This document shows positions 8,270 to 15,874 of a DNA stretch of 38,072 nt, one piece after another. Both the position numbers and the translations under genes were made by a program. Each line of letters begins with the position of its first letter. The first letter of the stretch is position 1. Under the pieces are notes generated by a model that was given only the letters and a program-made list of their open reading frames with translations, made no database searches and was not told the DNA's origin. The stretch spans positions 1 to 38,072 of the forward strand of contig JAILKJ010000085.1 of assembly GCA_024693845.1 (NCBI GenBank), written 5' to 3'. Source of the DNA: Lachnospiraceae bacterium. GTDB lineage: Bacteria; Bacillota; Clostridia; Lachnospirales; Lachnospiraceae.

Positions 8270-10417
8270 TTAATAGGCATCGGATACATGTCTGAAATAG
8301 TCCTTCATATCATAGGATGAAATGTTGTCGCCGGCAGTCACGATGTAAAAGTAATCTCCGATGGAAAGACCTCTGGTATCCATCACCGCACCGGCAGAAC
8401 CCTCTCTTCCTATGGTTTCAAGCAGCTCCTGATCAAAGCCGTCAGAGGTATCATAGGAGCTGACCAGGTAGATGGGGATCTCATTTCCCTTGTTGTCCGC
8501 TGCCATAAGGGAAAAACCGAAGAAGCTCTTTTGGGTATCACAATAGAAGGCATTTCGATCCTCCAGTACGGAAGCCATGTACTTACCGTCAAGAGTCTTC
8601 GTTTCCAGTTCTCTGATATTTTCCGGATCGGAGATATCAAACATGGAAAGCTTGATGGGACTGGGCCACTCGGGTACATCGGTATCATAACCGATCCCCA
8701 GAAGCAGGCCGTCCCCGAAGGGATGCAGGTAGGCGGAAAAACCGGGGATCTTCAGATAGCCCAGGATCCTGGGATCGTTCTCATCGGACAGATCCACCGC
8801 AAAGAGGGGATCTGTATTTCTGAAGGTTACAAAGTATGCCATATCCCCCAGGAATCTGGCGCTCTTGATCTCCTCACCCTCGGCGATCTTCTTTAATACG
8901 CTGATACCCTTCAGGTTCTCATCCAGGATATACAGAGCATTATACCTGATGCCATCCTCATCATAGGTGGTTACCAGCCGAAGGTGCCCGTTTTTCTCAT
9001 CCAGACTGTAATCGTCATTCAGATATCCGGGAACGGAGCCCTCAGCCTGTTTTGTTATCACGCCCCCGTTGTAGGCAAAGCTTACAAGCAGGGTGCTGTC
9101 CGTAACCGCAAAGGAATCCCAGTCATAGCAGGTATCTCCCAGATAGATATGGTCATTGCTCACATATAAAAGCTCTCCGCCGGCAAGCACTGCCTCCCTG
9201 TCCGTAAAGCATCCCTCTTCGGGATCAAAGGCGGTGATGACCACATACCGGGTCTGCCTGCATTTTTCCTGTAAAAAGATCCTCTCCGGCGGCACCGGCT
9301 CGTCATCCACTCCGGGCACAAAGGTCAGGGGCTTGTCTCTTTCGATCCTGTTCACATCCACGTTTTTTGTGGAAAAAGTGTAGAGAATGCCGTTATTGAT
9401 CCGGGCGGAATGATAGGCGCCGTCCTGCTTTACAGAGTTGATCAGTTTCGGATCGCTGCGGTCCGAGATATCATAGGTCTTGATAACGGTATGCAGCTCA
9501 TCGCTTTCATAGCTCTCCCTGTCTTCTCCCAAAAGGATCAGTACATCGTCCTGCAGGAAGATCTCGCAGCCGCTCTCGATCTCAGGGAACACATTGATAC
9601 CGCCGTCCAGCGGTTTGATCTGCCCGTTATCCGTTTCATAGATCCGGATATGCTCACTGGCTTCCTCATACACATAGATATATTTGCCGTCTGTCTTGAC
9701 GATATCCCCCTCCATAACTCCCCGGGTGCGGACGTTGGTATCCGAATACTCCTGCTTTCCTGCTGCTGACAGGGATGCGTCTTCCGTGAAGGCCGCCTCA
9801 CCCTTGAAGTTTTCTCCGGCATTAAAGTCCGAAGCGGCATCATCCGCTGTCGCCTCTTCCGCCATCATATTCATTTCTTCATCAAAATCGCCTGCATAAC
9901 GGGCCGAATGCAGCTCTCTGAGCCTTTCCTCTTCCTCCCGGATCTGTCCGAAGTAAGCATAGACTTCCTCATAATCTCCTCCGACAGATGCGCTTTCGGA
10001 TGCTTCCGAGGCCATCTCTGCATCCTCACAGGCCTCCTCAGCCTCCGCTTCGGCGGTTTCCCCGGCGACAGCTGCCATCTCCATGGTGGCCGAATCCGTC
10101 ATAGCCGTCGAATCGGACATAACGTCCTTTGCAGCTTCCGATTTTCCGGAGCGGAAAAGCCCCCTGCCCATCAAAAAGCCCACGCCGACTATGATGAACA
10201 GTGCGGCAGCCGTAGCCATAGGATTTACAAACCTGCGGTAATCCCGGATTACCTTTTTGTCCCTGCTGTCCTCGATCACAGGCACATCCTCTCCGGCCGC
10301 ACGGCTGATCTTTTCTTCCTCGCTCATGGCCTCAAGCCTTTTTCTCATGTTTTCAACGGACAAGCTATCCGGTATCTTTACTTCTTCCTCTGTCAGTCTT
10401 TTTTCAAGATCTGTCAT
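8270..10417 (-). CDS. Membrane protein with extracellular beta-propeller domain, probable anti-sigma factor
   Basis: A 715-residue protein with a cytoplasmic N-terminal head of about 65 residues (Lys/Glu-rich, no HxxxCxxC zinc motif), one membrane helix at about 66-86 (MATAAALFIIVGVGFLMG), an Ala/Glu/Ser-rich extracellular linker to about 225, and a large beta-rich region from about 230 to the end. That region resembles the secreted beta-propeller family (Pfam Beta_propel, PF09826), with repeated blades such as TDGKYIYVYEEASEHIRIYE and VSFAYNGGVITK. It starts 17 bases after the ECF sigma gene, with AAAGGAG eight bases before ATG. From the order and topology I infer that the head holds the sigma factor while the propeller senses something outside. 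The ligand is unknown, and the inhibitory role is inference, not sequence proof. Confidence 0.8.
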   Translation of the reverse strand: MTDLEKRLTEEEVKIPDSLSVENMRKRLEAMSEEEKISRAAGEDVPVIEDSRDKKVIRDYRRFVNPMATAAALFIIVGVGFLMGRGLFRSGKSEAAKDVMSDSTAMTDSATMEMAAVAGETAEAEAEEACEDAEMASEASESASVGGDYEEVYAYFGQIREEEERLRELHSARYAGDFDEEMNMMAEEATADDAASDFNAGENFKGEAAFTEDASLSAAGKQEYSDTNVRTRGVMEGDIVKTDGKYIYVYEEASEHIRIYETDNGQIKPLDGGINVFPEIESGCEIFLQDDVLILLGEDRESYESDELHTVIKTYDISDRSDPKLINSVKQDGAYHSARINNGILYTFSTKNVDVNRIERDKPLTFVPGVDDEPVPPERIFLQEKCRQTRYVVITAFDPEEGCFTDREAVLAGGELLYVSNDHIYLGDTCYDWDSFAVTDSTLLVSFAYNGGVITKQAEGSVPGYLNDDYSLDEKNGHLRLVTTYDEDGIRYNALYILDENLKGISVLKKIAEGEEIKSARFLGDMAYFVTFRNTDPLFAVDLSDENDPRILGYLKIPGFSAYLHPFGDGLLLGIGYDTDVPEWPSPIKLSMFDISDPENIRELETKTLDGKYMASVLEDRNAFYCDTQKSFFGFSLMAADNKGNEIPIYLVSSYDTSDGFDQELLETIGREGSAGAVMDTRGLSIGDYFYIVTAGDNISSYDMKDYFRHVSDAY

Positions 10418-10434
10418 AACGCCATCTCCTTTTT

Positions 10435-10986
10435 CTACTGCAGTGCGAGCACTTCTTTCATCTTCCTTAAGGACCGCCTGTACTTCGACCTGACGGTACT
10501 TGGATTGATCTTCAGCCTCTCTCCCACCTGTCCGGAATCAAGCCGGCCGTATATCGTAAGATTTACGATCAGCTTTTCCTCTTCGGACAGGACCGAGAAG
10601 GCCTTTTGCAGCACCGTCTCTTCCTCAGCCCGCTTCAGGTTCGGATCCTCATCGCCCAAAACCTCCTGCAGATCATCGGGACTTTTCTGGGACAGGTGCT
10701 CCCGGCTCTTAACGTAGCTTCGCAGAATGGCCTTGCATTTGTTGGAAAGGATCGTGAAGATCCAGGCCCTGAAGGCCAATGGATCCCTCAGCTTTTTGAT
10801 CCCCGCAAAAGCATCCAGCACGGTCTCACTGACCGCATTTTCCGCATCGTGAACATTCCCCAGGGTATAAAGCGCCGTCTTGTACAGATCCTTGTAACAG
10901 AGCTCGTACAACTCGGCAAAAGCGCCGCTGTCCCCATCTGCGGAACGGATCACCAGTTCTTTGATTCTTTGCTCGTCTGCCATCAT
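10435..10986 (-). CDS. ECF-type RNA polymerase sigma factor
   Basis: A 183-residue sigma-70 family regulator of the extracytoplasmic-function group. Region 2 runs at about residues 7-75 (AFAELYELCYKDLYKTAL; FRAWIFTILSNKCK) and region 4 at about 125-180 with the helix-turn-helix DSGQVGERLKINPSTVRSKYRR. There is no region 3, as expected. Two adjacent ATG codons (10986 and 10983) follow GAGGAG by six or nine bases; either could start, and I give the outer one. An in-frame ATG at 11049 lacks a ribosome site. It is the first gene of a two-gene operon with the beta-propeller membrane protein. No clear sigma-A promoter was found upstream, which would fit self-activation but does not prove it. Confidence 0.93.
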   Translation of the reverse strand: MMADEQRIKELVIRSADGDSGAFAELYELCYKDLYKTALYTLGNVHDAENAVSETVLDAFAGIKKLRDPLAFRAWIFTILSNKCKAILRSYVKSREHLSQKSPDDLQEVLGDEDPNLKRAEEETVLQKAFSVLSEEEKLIVNLTIYGRLDSGQVGERLKINPSTVRSKYRRSLRKMKEVLALQ

Positions 10987-11086
10987 AAACTGCTCCTCAT
11001 TATTTCCCTCATACCATAACAGTGTCTTCGGGAAACATTTCTGTTGCATGAATCTTTGATCTTTTTATAAATAGTGACAGCCTCAT

Positions 11087-11116
11087 GAAAAGAACAACCG
11101 CAGATCCTGCGGTTGC
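11087..11116 (-). terminator. Terminator of the c-di-GMP operon
   Basis: Perfect 9-base stem, CAACCGCAG (11095-11103) with CTGCGGTTG (11107-11115) and a three-base loop. On the minus strand it is followed by TTCTTTTC. It lies just downstream of the GGDEF gene stop codon. Confidence 0.8.
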
Positions 11117-11123
11117 TCTATGC

Positions 11124-13010
11124 TTACTGTTTCTTCTTTCTCTCTTCCTTTACCTCATACATGACTCTGTCTCCTGCCTGTATGCACTCCTCGATCGTGG
11201 TAGCGGCCGCTAACTTTTTCACCGCATATCCCGCACTGGCCGTTACCGCAAAGGATCTTCCCCCTTCCCGGCTCAGCTCTTCCAGCTTGTTGTTAAAGGC
11301 CTGCACGAAACGCTCCGCCCGTCCTGGCCCGGCCTCCGGCATAAAAACAACGAATTCATCCCCGCCCGTACGGGCACCCTCGCATTTTTTCGGCAGGCTG
11401 TCACGGATCGCCCGTCCAACCAGGCGGATCGCATAATCCCCGGCCGCATGGCCGAAGCTGTCGTTGATCTGCTTCAGGCCGTCCAGATCGATACACACAA
11501 AGGCAATGGTACGCCCTGTCATGGATAACCACTTGGGTTCTATGGATTCCATCAGACCCCGGCGGTTTAACAGTCCCGTCAGAAGATCGGTGATACTGCT
11601 CAGACGTCTTTCCTCATACAGAGCCATGAGCTCGTTTTTCCGGTAGATATTTTCCATCGCAATGGACAAAAGTACATTTGTCTGAACAAAACAACGGGAA
11701 GGTACCTTACCTTCATCATAACGAAATACGCTGTATCCGAAATTATGTCCCTTCTGGTGAAGGAGTTTGATATAGAAGACCTGCGCTTCTTCGGTTCGCT
11801 CGGCCATCAGCGGCAAAAGCTCTTTTCTGTCAAAGGCGATCATGGGCATACCACAGTCCCTGTGATCCCGGACAGCATGTACCAGACATGCCTGGTCTGA
11901 ATTTTCATCCATGGGATCCTCCGGCGTACCGAACAGACAAATGTAATGGTCCCTGACAATGGGATTGCCCGTTCTTTTGCTGATCATCACGTTATGCAGC
12001 TCCGTCAGATTGTCACAGGCTCCCAGATCGATGCTCATGTTGTTCATGGCGGCATCCTGATCATTGCAATCTTCGATAAATGCCATCGTCCTCTCACTTA
12101 AGTGTCTGAAGTAATCGGGGTGCCGTCTGCCACAGCCGCAGCTTTCTCCCATGATCAGCTGACCGGCCAGGGGTACTCTTACCGGGTCTGCCTTTTTGCT
12201 GCCGGCCTTGATCTGCTTATCCAGGATCTCCATAGCCTCGGTGACCATTCCGTCAAAGTCCGGCTGGATCGTTGTAAGAGAGGGGATGTCGATGCACCAG
12301 TCCCGGATATTGTCAAAGCCCGCTACGATCACATCCTCGGGAACACGGTATCCGTGCTCTCTCAGGATACGTATCAAGCCCATAGCCATGAAATCGTTAG
12401 CACAGGCTACCGCCTGGGGCACCTTATCGGGATCGGAGAAAAATGCCTCATAAGCCACATGGCCTGAGGTGGTCCACAGATTACCGTAGCAGATCTGATC
12501 CTCATTTGCGGTAAGTCCGTGAGAAAGCATCTCTTCTTTAAAGGCTTCCAGTCTGGGTGTCATCTCAGGGTTTTCCGGATCACCGCTCTGATAGCAGATC
12601 CTGGTCAGTCCGTGATCTTCTATCAAATGCCTGATCACCTGGGCATAAGCGGTACGATTATCCGTATATACGCAGTTTGTGGTATCGGATTCCTCCCTGA
12701 CGATGACCACGGGGCATTCCTTCCTGTCCTCCAGGAAATCATATACCATATCCCTGAACTCTCCCTGCTCGTAGGAGGAGGGAACGGCTATGATCCCGTC
12801 CAGAATATCCGTCGGAGCAAACCGGAAGACTTCGCTCTCCTGGATATCATATTCACTTGTCGTCAGGAAATAGCCCGCCGTGGTAAAGATCACGATATCA
12901 TAGTCAAGCCTTTTACTTTCCCTCTCCAGCGCCGCAAAAAATGCTTCATCAAAGACCTTGAACATTTTGCTGATAAAGACGCCGATGGTTTTTCTCTTTG
13001 AAAAGATCAT
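11124..13010 (-). CDS. Soluble diguanylate cyclase with LacI-type sugar-binding sensor domain
   Basis: Predicted to make c-di-GMP from two GTP. The 628-residue protein has no signal peptide or membrane helix. Residues 1 to about 315 match the ligand-binding half of LacI/PurR regulators (KTIGVFISKMF at the start; ACANDFMAMG and VPEDVIVAGFDN near 210-245; closing GESCGCG), but the DNA-binding helix-turn-helix is absent. A middle region of about 140 residues has no clear family. The GGDEF domain covers about 465-620 with an intact GGDEF near 550 and DLLTGLLNRRG at its start. The inhibitory RxxD site is not visible (KKCEG in its place). It lies 18 bases after the HD-GYP gene and has only a weak ribosome site (GTGAG). 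The ligand is unknown. Confidence 0.88.
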   Translation of the reverse strand: MIFSKRKTIGVFISKMFKVFDEAFFAALERESKRLDYDIVIFTTAGYFLTTSEYDIQESEVFRFAPTDILDGIIAVPSSYEQGEFRDMVYDFLEDRKECPVVIVREESDTTNCVYTDNRTAYAQVIRHLIEDHGLTRICYQSGDPENPEMTPRLEAFKEEMLSHGLTANEDQICYGNLWTTSGHVAYEAFFSDPDKVPQAVACANDFMAMGLIRILREHGYRVPEDVIVAGFDNIRDWCIDIPSLTTIQPDFDGMVTEAMEILDKQIKAGSKKADPVRVPLAGQLIMGESCGCGRRHPDYFRHLSERTMAFIEDCNDQDAAMNNMSIDLGACDNLTELHNVMISKRTGNPIVRDHYICLFGTPEDPMDENSDQACLVHAVRDHRDCGMPMIAFDRKELLPLMAERTEEAQVFYIKLLHQKGHNFGYSVFRYDEGKVPSRCFVQTNVLLSIAMENIYRKNELMALYEERRLSSITDLLTGLLNRRGLMESIEPKWLSMTGRTIAFVCIDLDGLKQINDSFGHAAGDYAIRLVGRAIRDSLPKKCEGARTGGDEFVVFMPEAGPGRAERFVQAFNNKLEELSREGGRSFAVTASAGYAVKKLAAATTIEECIQAGDRVMYEVKEERKKKQ

Positions 13011-13028
13011 ATCATACTCAACTCACAT

Positions 13029-15131
13029 TCAAAGTTCCTGCAGAGCAGGATCAAACACTCTGATATTAGTCAGGGCTACCTGATCCCCTGTCAAAGCCAC
13101 ATAAACCTCCCCGGCGCCTTCCCGCAGGGTGGTGGTATTACAGATGGAAAGGCCGAAGTTCTCGGTGCTGGTAATGATCTCCCTTCCCTTGCGGCTGAAG
13201 GTGACGGTGCAGTCGAACCCTTCCTTGTTAAGTCTCTTCCATTCGTCCCAGCCCTTGAAGCTGCCGTCCTGTTCAACGCTCAGCTTATTTCTGGTACCGT
13301 CATCGGTATCCCAGCTTTCCCCGTCGCAGCGGATCAGGGCAAATTCCCGATAACCGGGGCCATTTACCCTTCTGTCGTCGGAATAGAACAGATCAAAGTA
13401 AGGACAATGCCAGATCAGTCTGGCGGTGGGGAGACTCATGGTGTGGAAGGTGATCTTCATGCCGTCAATGACCGGGATCCCCTCAGAGGCATCTGCCCGA
13501 TAGCCGTTGATCTGAACATTCGGAACATCTCCCGCCTCTCCTTCGATAAAGCTGATCCTGTCGGCGATCCTGGGGATATAATCCTCACTTACAGGTTCCA
13601 CAGACTTGGTGATGGAAACATCACTGATCATACAATACTCTCCGGTCAGACCGATGTAGGCAAATCTCGTGCTGTCCGGAAGGGCCACCGTCATTTCCAC
13701 CGTCTTGATACCGTCATCCACCCTCACCAGGATATGGTCATCGCATCTGACCGCTTCAAGTCTGTATTCCGTATCGCCGTTCTTTTTCGGAGCCTGCGAA
13801 ACACCCTCCCGTTCTATGATCTTCGTCTCTATCTTTCTGACTCCGGTATTTCGGCTCGTACCATCAAACCAGAGCTCGCAGTATTCATAATAATTCAGTT
13901 CCCGGATGGAACGCTCGTCATCATGGAATCTCTCATCCAGGGAATCAAACAGCACGACAGCAGGTCCTCTTGCCCTGAGCACGGTCTTTTCCGGATGATA
14001 CATGAGTCGGATGGTGGTGGGCCGATCGGTGATATGGATTCCGTCGGAGATATTGCTCCTGTGCTCCGTCACCACCAGCTCATCCTTACCTGCCAGCTCT
14101 TTGACCACATGTCTCTCACGCATCCTGTAATCCACATCGATATCGATGAGATACTGCATAATGGCGGCGATCCTGGGATCAAACTGACTGCCGGAGCCCT
14201 TAACGATCTCCTCTCTTACCAGCTGCTGGGGAAGGACATTTCTGTAGCTTCTGTTGGATGACATGGCATCGTAAGCATCCGCTACCGAAATGATCCTTGC
14301 GATCTCGGGAATATCCTCGCCCTTGAGCTTATCCGGATATCCCTTGCCGTCATAGCGTTCATGGTGATAATGGGCACCGATGGCCAGGAAGGGATACTCC
14401 GTGATACTGGAAAGGATCTGGAAACTCTTGGTGGGATGCTCCTTGATCAGGTCATACTCTTCTTCGGTGAGCCTGCCCTTTTTGTTGATGATGCTGATGG
14501 GGATACCGATCTTTCCTACATCATGAAGAAGACCGGCAAAATAGATCTTGCGGCACTCATCCTCATCCTTGCCCATGGTCTGGGCGATCTTCTCGGAATA
14601 CTCGGCCACCCGAAGAGAATGTCCGTGGGAATAGGTGTCCTTGGCATCTATGGCGTTTACCAGCGCCGTTGCCGTCTGTTCAAACAGACGCACGGAGAAT
14701 CTCTGCCTATTCTGCAGCGTCCTCAGCTCATTGGCCCTGTAGTTTTCCACCTGGCGGCTTCTCCAGTAGATCAGGATGGTAGCCGTGAAGGTAAGGAGAT
14801 TGGTAAAAAATCCCGGTATACTTGTGGAACTATGCCTGACTACGATAGTGGAAATGATCATGGGTAACTGGATACACAAAATGATCAGGGATGTGATAAA
14901 GCCCGTCTTTTTGAACAATACCACAAGGATGATGAGGCACAGATTTGCCAGGGAAGAGAATACACCCGTAAAAGCGCTGGCTGCAATGGAATAGCCCGCA
15001 ACAACAACAGTCCCTTCCGTGCGGGAGGTTCTGATCAGACAGATATACGCAATGAAATACAACAGCAATATCAGCACAAACAGTGACTTGGGCACCTCTA
15101 CATTTCGGGACCCTGTATCCTTCTTTTTCAT
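13029..15131 (-). CDS. Membrane-bound HD-GYP phosphodiesterase with two C-terminal beta-rich modules
   Basis: Predicted to hydrolyse c-di-GMP. The 700-residue protein has four membrane helices (about 15-33, 48-72, 76-98, 107-122), then an HD-GYP domain at about 145-335. Metal-ligand residues H203-D204 lie in LLHDVGKIGIP and G264-Y265-P266 in DGKGYPDKLK. From about 355 to 700 are two beta-rich modules resembling concanavalin-like folds. Both end in a similar phrase (YIGLTGEYCMISDVSI and YVALTGDQVALTNIRVF), which suggests duplication. With four helices and a Lys-rich N-terminus, both ends should face the cytoplasm. AAGGAG stands 11 bases before ATG. It is the third gene of the operon, after queH. 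The module ligand is unknown. Confidence 0.88.
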   Translation of the reverse strand: MKKKDTGSRNVEVPKSLFVLILLLYFIAYICLIRTSRTEGTVVVAGYSIAASAFTGVFSSLANLCLIILVVLFKKTGFITSLIILCIQLPMIISTIVVRHSSTSIPGFFTNLLTFTATILIYWRSRQVENYRANELRTLQNRQRFSVRLFEQTATALVNAIDAKDTYSHGHSLRVAEYSEKIAQTMGKDEDECRKIYFAGLLHDVGKIGIPISIINKKGRLTEEEYDLIKEHPTKSFQILSSITEYPFLAIGAHYHHERYDGKGYPDKLKGEDIPEIARIISVADAYDAMSSNRSYRNVLPQQLVREEIVKGSGSQFDPRIAAIMQYLIDIDVDYRMRERHVVKELAGKDELVVTEHRSNISDGIHITDRPTTIRLMYHPEKTVLRARGPAVVLFDSLDERFHDDERSIRELNYYEYCELWFDGTSRNTGVRKIETKIIEREGVSQAPKKNGDTEYRLEAVRCDDHILVRVDDGIKTVEMTVALPDSTRFAYIGLTGEYCMISDVSITKSVEPVSEDYIPRIADRISFIEGEAGDVPNVQINGYRADASEGIPVIDGMKITFHTMSLPTARLIWHCPYFDLFYSDDRRVNGPGYREFALIRCDGESWDTDDGTRNKLSVEQDGSFKGWDEWKRLNKEGFDCTVTFSRKGREIITSTENFGLSICNTTTLREGAGEVYVALTGDQVALTNIRVFDPALQEL

Positions 15132-15178
15132 CTTATCCGAAACTCCTTATCCGTAAAACAACCCTGTTATGATCAGAC

Positions 15179-15874
15179 CTATCTGTCAGCATCCTTCTTC
15201 GAAAAGCTGCAGCCGCAAAAGCTCTGGCGGTACAACCCGAAAACCTCCGAAAGGAGAATGGACAAAAGATATCCGTTCTTTTTCTTGAAATCCGACACAT
15301 GATAGGCGGCCTTTCCATCCCCGGAAAGCTCTTCTCCGATCCGGTTGATGGCCGCAGCATCCTTAAGGGGTGAGAGGGTCAGCGTTGTGGCAAAACAGTC
15401 AAAACCAAGTTCATCGGCCGTCCTTTTCGTTTCGGAAAGCCGAAGGCCATAGCACCCCAGGCATCTTTTGCCCCTCTCCGGCTCCTCCTCCAGTCCCTTT
15501 GCCATTTGCAAGAATCGGCTGCTGTTATACTCTCCTTCAATGTAAGAGATTTCATATCTCGGCTCTGTAAGCCGCTCCCGGATCCAACTGATCTGCTCAG
15601 CATGCTTAGTCGGCAGCCCGGCCAGGATCCTGTCTGCTTCCCGCCCCGCTTCTTTGCTGCGGGAAAGGACGGCGAAGCGGTTCAACTCTCCGATCAGCCG
15701 CTGCTGTTCATCCGCTCTTTTCCGAAACTCAGACTCTTCTGTTATGTTAGGGTTATAATAAAATACGGTGATCCGGTATTGCCCCGACAAATACAATAGA
15801 CAATAGCTGCTGCAAGGTGCGCAGCAGCTATGTAGCAGCATTTTCTCCCCTACCGTATTATGATCTTCAGTCAT
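15179..15874 (-). CDS. queH: Epoxyqueuosine reductase QueH
   Basis: Last step of queuosine synthesis: reduces epoxyqueuosine to queuosine in tRNA. This is the cobalamin-independent enzyme, formerly DUF208, that replaces QueG in many bacteria. At 231 residues, all family cysteines are visible: the CC pair in LLHSCCAPCSSYCL near residue 16, CLGC in KRCLGCYGLRLSETKR for the iron-sulfur cluster, and the C-terminal redox pair in SFCGCSFSKKD. The first ATG (15874) overlaps the end of the upstream EAL gene by 8 bases and has AAGGA eight bases upstream. An ATG at 15841 is a less likely alternative. Its position inside a c-di-GMP operon is unusual. No other queuosine gene is in the window. Confidence 0.93.
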   Translation of the reverse strand: MTEDHNTVGEKMLLHSCCAPCSSYCLLYLSGQYRITVFYYNPNITEESEFRKRADEQQRLIGELNRFAVLSRSKEAGREADRILAGLPTKHAEQISWIRERLTEPRYEISYIEGEYNSSRFLQMAKGLEEEPERGKRCLGCYGLRLSETKRTADELGFDCFATTLTLSPLKDAAAINRIGEELSGDGKAAYHVSDFKKKNGYLLSILLSEVFGLYRQSFCGCSFSKKDADR

